From Flavobacterium psychrophilum (GTDB taxonomy: Bacteria; Bacteroidota; Bacteroidia; Flavobacteriales; Flavobacteriaceae), in the NCBI GenBank assembly GCA_003243255.1, contig QFQM01000238.1, positions 1-6,599 of the forward strand: 6,599 bases of DNA, written 5' to 3'. Below the pieces are notes generated by a model. That model had not been told where the DNA came from, did not search any database, and was given only the letters and a program-made list of their open reading frames with translations. Below, in pieces: positions 4,063 to 6,599 of the stretch (the stretch's first letter is position 1; every line of letters starts with the position of its first letter). The translations under genes were made by a program, and so were the position numbers.

Positions 4063-6599
4063 AGGTATGCAGCCGGCTTTCCGGCATGTAGCCGCAGGAA
4101 GACATCACAAGGATCCGCGGCCGTACCCAATGAATCATTTAGTATGTCGGCCTATGTAGGAATAGCCGGCGCACTCAAAAGAAGAACAGTCAGAATTATG
4201 AAACTAACCGCTGTATTGCTTACGCTGGCCTTTTTACAGGTACAAGCTCATGGTCTGGGCCAGGAGGTGACGCTTGATGTAAAGGGCGAAAAGCTGGAAA
4301 AAGTGCTCTCGCTCATCGAGAAACAGACCGGCTACGTGTTCTTTACGACTGACGACCTGCTCAAAAAAGCTCGTCCCGTGACGCTTCAGGTGCGCAATGA
4401 GGCGCTTTCCCGGGCGCTGGACCTGTGCTTTAAAGGTCAAGTGCTGGATTATGTGATCGACGGGAAGACGATATCAGTGGTGGACCGGAAAATTAATAAT
4501 GCACCAACTCGACAAACTATATCAGTACCAATAGAGGAAGTAAAGGTAGATGTAACTGGGCGTGTTGTGAACGAAAAAGGAGAGCCTGTACAAGGAGCCA
4601 CTGTCGTGGTGAAGGGTAGCACCCGGGCAACTGCTACCAATGAAAAGGGCGAATTCAGGTTAGAAGGAGTGGAAGACAAAGCTACGCTCGTCATCAGCGG
4701 CATTAATATCGAAACTTATGAGATTAAAGTTCGCGGTCGTGAAATACTAGCTGTAAAGGTACAAACAAAGGTGTCTATGGGCGAGGCTGTAACAGTTACT
4801 GTAAATACTGGTTATCAAACATTTAAACCCAATGAGATTACCGGATCTGTGACTACAATTAGTAAAGAGCAGTTGGATCAAAGGGTGGCTACGGATATAA
4901 TCAGTAAGCTCGAGGGTATAACCAATGGTCTTGTATTCAATAAAGACGCAACTACGGGAAACAATCAACTCAGAATCCGTGGAGAAAGTACTTTATTCGG
5001 GCAAACAGAACCTTTATTGGTTGTAGATAATTTCCCTTATGATGGGAACATCAGCGAAATAAACCCTAACGATGTTGAAAATATAACCATCCTAAAAGAT
5101 GCAGCTGCTGCCTCCATTTGGGGAGTCCGGGCTGGTAACGGCGTGATTGTTATTACAACCAAAAAAGGGAAACCGAATCAAGCCTTGCGAATAGAGCTAA
5201 ATGCTAATACAACATTAACTGAAAAACCTAATTTAGGCTATCTACCTTTAATCAATTCCTCAGACTTTATTGATTATGAGATTTTTCTTTTCGGGCAAGG
5301 CAAATTCAACTCCGATCTAATTGACCCTAATAAAAAAAGTGTATCTCCAGTAATTGAAATATTGAATAACAGAAAATCTGGTCTTATTTCAAGCAAGGAT
5401 TCAGCAACACAAATTGATGCATTAAGGAATAATGATTGGAGAACCGATTTTCTAAAACATCTATATAGGAATGAATTGAATCAGCAATATCAATTGAATG
5501 TAAGTGGAGGAACTAATAAAACATCTTACTATTTATCTGCTGGTTTTGACAAGCTTAACGCGGCTTTAATAGGAACAGAAAGTCATCGAATTACATTAGA
5601 TAATAGAACTGTATTTCGTCCAATAGACAAACTTGAACTTCAAGTTTCGATGGGCTATACCGAAAACACTAACAAGAACAGTGGGAATGATTATATTCCC
5701 AATTACTATCCTTATATGCGCTTAGTTGACGATAATGGTCAACAATTGGCTATACCTCAACACAGGAAGGTATTTGAAGATACAATTGGCAAGTATGGAT
5801 TTTATGACTGGAAATACTACCCTCTCCAAGAAAGGGATAATATCGAAAACTCAATTAACAATCAATCCTTACGGTTGCTAACGAGTTTAAAATATACCTT
5901 GGTAAGAGGGTTAACTACAGATATCACCTATCAATATTATAGAACTACATCCAAAACTGAAAACCTTACAACTCAGAATTCTTATTCCATCAGAAACAAC
6001 TTAAACACATTCGCAATTTTAAACAATGGCTATTTTACGGGCAGTAATTATCCATTAGGTGGAAGTTTGATATTGGAAAATGAAGATATTATTGGACACA
6101 ATGGGCGATTTAAATTAGATTACAACAGAGCCTGGATAAATCATAGCATTTCGGTAATGGCCGGAATAGATGTTCGAGAAGTTCGGACAAACAGAAATAC
6201 ATCCAGACTGATGGGGTATGATAAAGAAACAGGAAGCTTTGCAACTCCTAACCCATTTCAAAGCTATCCTACCTATCCAACGGGCAATTCAAATTTAGGC
6301 GGAGGCACAATATATGGTCTCTCGAATTCGGGCACATTGAACAGATACCGGTCCTATTTTGCCGATATCGCATATTCTTACCTAGACCGGTATACAATCT
6401 TTGGAAGTGCAAGGTTTGATGGCTCTAATTATTTTGGAGTAAACACCAATAATAAGACAGTGCCATTATGGTCCGTCGGTGGAAAATGGAATGTTAGTAA
6501 GGAAAGCTTCTATCATTCCAAATTACTGACATTCTTAGGCATAAGAACAACCTACGGATACAACGGGAACCTTTCTCCAAGTATTGCTGCATTAACTAC
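4039..6599 (+). CDS. SusC/RagA-type TonB-dependent outer-membrane transporter with STN domain (3' end cut by window edge)
   Basis: An outer-membrane beta-barrel for TonB-driven uptake, probably of a glycan or similar large ligand, working with a SusD lipoprotein expected downstream. The 853 codons visible from ATG 4039 have no stop. A signal peptide core MKLTAVLLTLAFLQVQA lies at residues 54-70. The STN domain is at about 76-148 (VTLDVKGEKLEKVLSLIEKQ, then GYVFFTTDD), the part expected to contact FecR. The carboxypeptidase-regulatory-like domain is at about 171-245 (GRVVNEKGEPVQGATVVVKG, NEKGEFRLEG). The plug is at about 255-378: NTGYQTFKPNEITGS, LRIRGESTLFG, PLLVVDNFP, and ITILKDAAAASIWGVRAGNG then VIVITTKKGK, a TIGR04057-type signature. 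Barrel strands follow. Family length suggests 200-350 residues are missing. ATG 4198 (MKLTAVLL) is a serious alternative start and ATG 4144 is in frame too; no SD decides between them. GC falls from over 50% in the N-terminal part to about 30% in the barrel. Confidence 0.93.
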   Translation, partial: MQHFASGKRYAAGFPACSRRKTSQGSAAVPNESFSMSAYVGIAGALKRRTVRIMKLTAVLLTLAFLQVQAHGLGQEVTLDVKGEKLEKVLSLIEKQTGYVFFTTDDLLKKARPVTLQVRNEALSRALDLCFKGQVLDYVIDGKTISVVDRKINNAPTRQTISVPIEEVKVDVTGRVVNEKGEPVQGATVVVKGSTRATATNEKGEFRLEGVEDKATLVISGINIETYEIKVRGREILAVKVQTKVSMGEAVTVTVNTGYQTFKPNEITGSVTTISKEQLDQRVATDIISKLEGITNGLVFNKDATTGNNQLRIRGESTLFGQTEPLLVVDNFPYDGNISEINPNDVENITILKDAAAASIWGVRAGNGVIVITTKKGKPNQALRIELNANTTLTEKPNLGYLPLINSSDFIDYEIFLFGQGKFNSDLIDPNKKSVSPVIEILNNRKSGLISSKDSATQIDALRNNDWRTDFLKHLYRNELNQQYQLNVSGGTNKTSYYLSAGFDKLNAALIGTESHRITLDNRTVFRPIDKLELQVSMGYTENTNKNSGNDYIPNYYPYMRLVDDNGQQLAIPQHRKVFEDTIGKYGFYDWKYYPLQERDNIENSINNQSLRLLTSLKYTLVRGLTTDITYQYYRTTSKTENLTTQNSYSIRNNLNTFAILNNGYFTGSNYPLGGSLILENEDIIGHNGRFKLDYNRAWINHSISVMAGIDVREVRTNRNTSRLMGYDKETGSFATPNPFQSYPTYPTGNSNLGGGTIYGLSNSGTLNRYRSYFADIAYSYLDRYTIFGSARFDGSNYFGVNTNNKTVPLWSVGGKWNVSKESFYHSKLLTFLGIRTTYGYNGNLSPSIAALT

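Noticed and set aside
3926..4159. Plus-strand frame of 77 codons overlapping the transporter start
   Set aside because: It crosses the antisense terminator hairpin and overlaps the transporter frame; the residue composition looks random.
4449..4703. Minus-strand frame of 84 codons inside the transporter
   Set aside because: It is antisense to well-conserved STN and linker coding sequence, so a shadow.

Overview
The window looks like chromosomal DNA of a Bacteroidota member, most likely Chitinophaga or a relative in the Chitinophagaceae. The grounds are an ECF sigma factor, a FecR-type anti-sigma factor and a SusC/RagA-type TonB-dependent transporter with an N-terminal STN signalling domain, in that order. 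Promoters of the Bacteroidota form (TTTG-N19-TAnnTTTG) are present and clear Shine-Dalgarno sequences are mostly absent. The genus is inferred from gene style, not from a marker gene.

Layout. Positions 1-630 (minus strand) hold most of a Mn-type superoxide dismutase that carries a twin-arginine signal and a possible lipobox; its last two metal ligands lie off the left edge. Positions 631-1341 are a 711-base divergent intergenic region with an 11-bp-period tandem repeat (about 830-936), two small palindromes, and a good promoter for the sigma gene (1279-1309). Positions 1342-2070 encode the ECF sigma factor, and 2198-3415 encode the FecR-like anti-sigma factor (GTG start). A rho-independent terminator follows at 3470-3497. 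Positions 3498-4038 carry no convincing protein gene but are packed with inverted repeats. From 4039 (or 4198) to the right edge runs the SusC-like transporter, truncated at its C-terminus.

How the genes work together. The sigma, FecR and STN-SusC trio is the standard trans-envelope (cell-surface) signalling arrangement. The outer-membrane transporter binds its ligand, its periplasmic STN domain contacts FecR, and FecR frees the sigma factor to transcribe the transport genes. A SusD lipoprotein would be expected to the right of the window. The ligand cannot be named from the sequence.

The most interesting signal is on the minus strand just upstream of the SusC start. A perfect-consensus housekeeping promoter (TTTG at 4062-4059, 19-bp spacer, TAGTTTTG at 4039-4032) faces a strong rho-independent terminator (hairpin 3972-3944 followed by seven U). 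Together they predict an unannotated small RNA of about 90 nt, antisense to the SusC leader. This resembles, by architecture only, the cis-antisense sRNAs reported for Bacteroides susC-type loci. The hairpin-dense leader on the plus strand suggests further RNA-level control.
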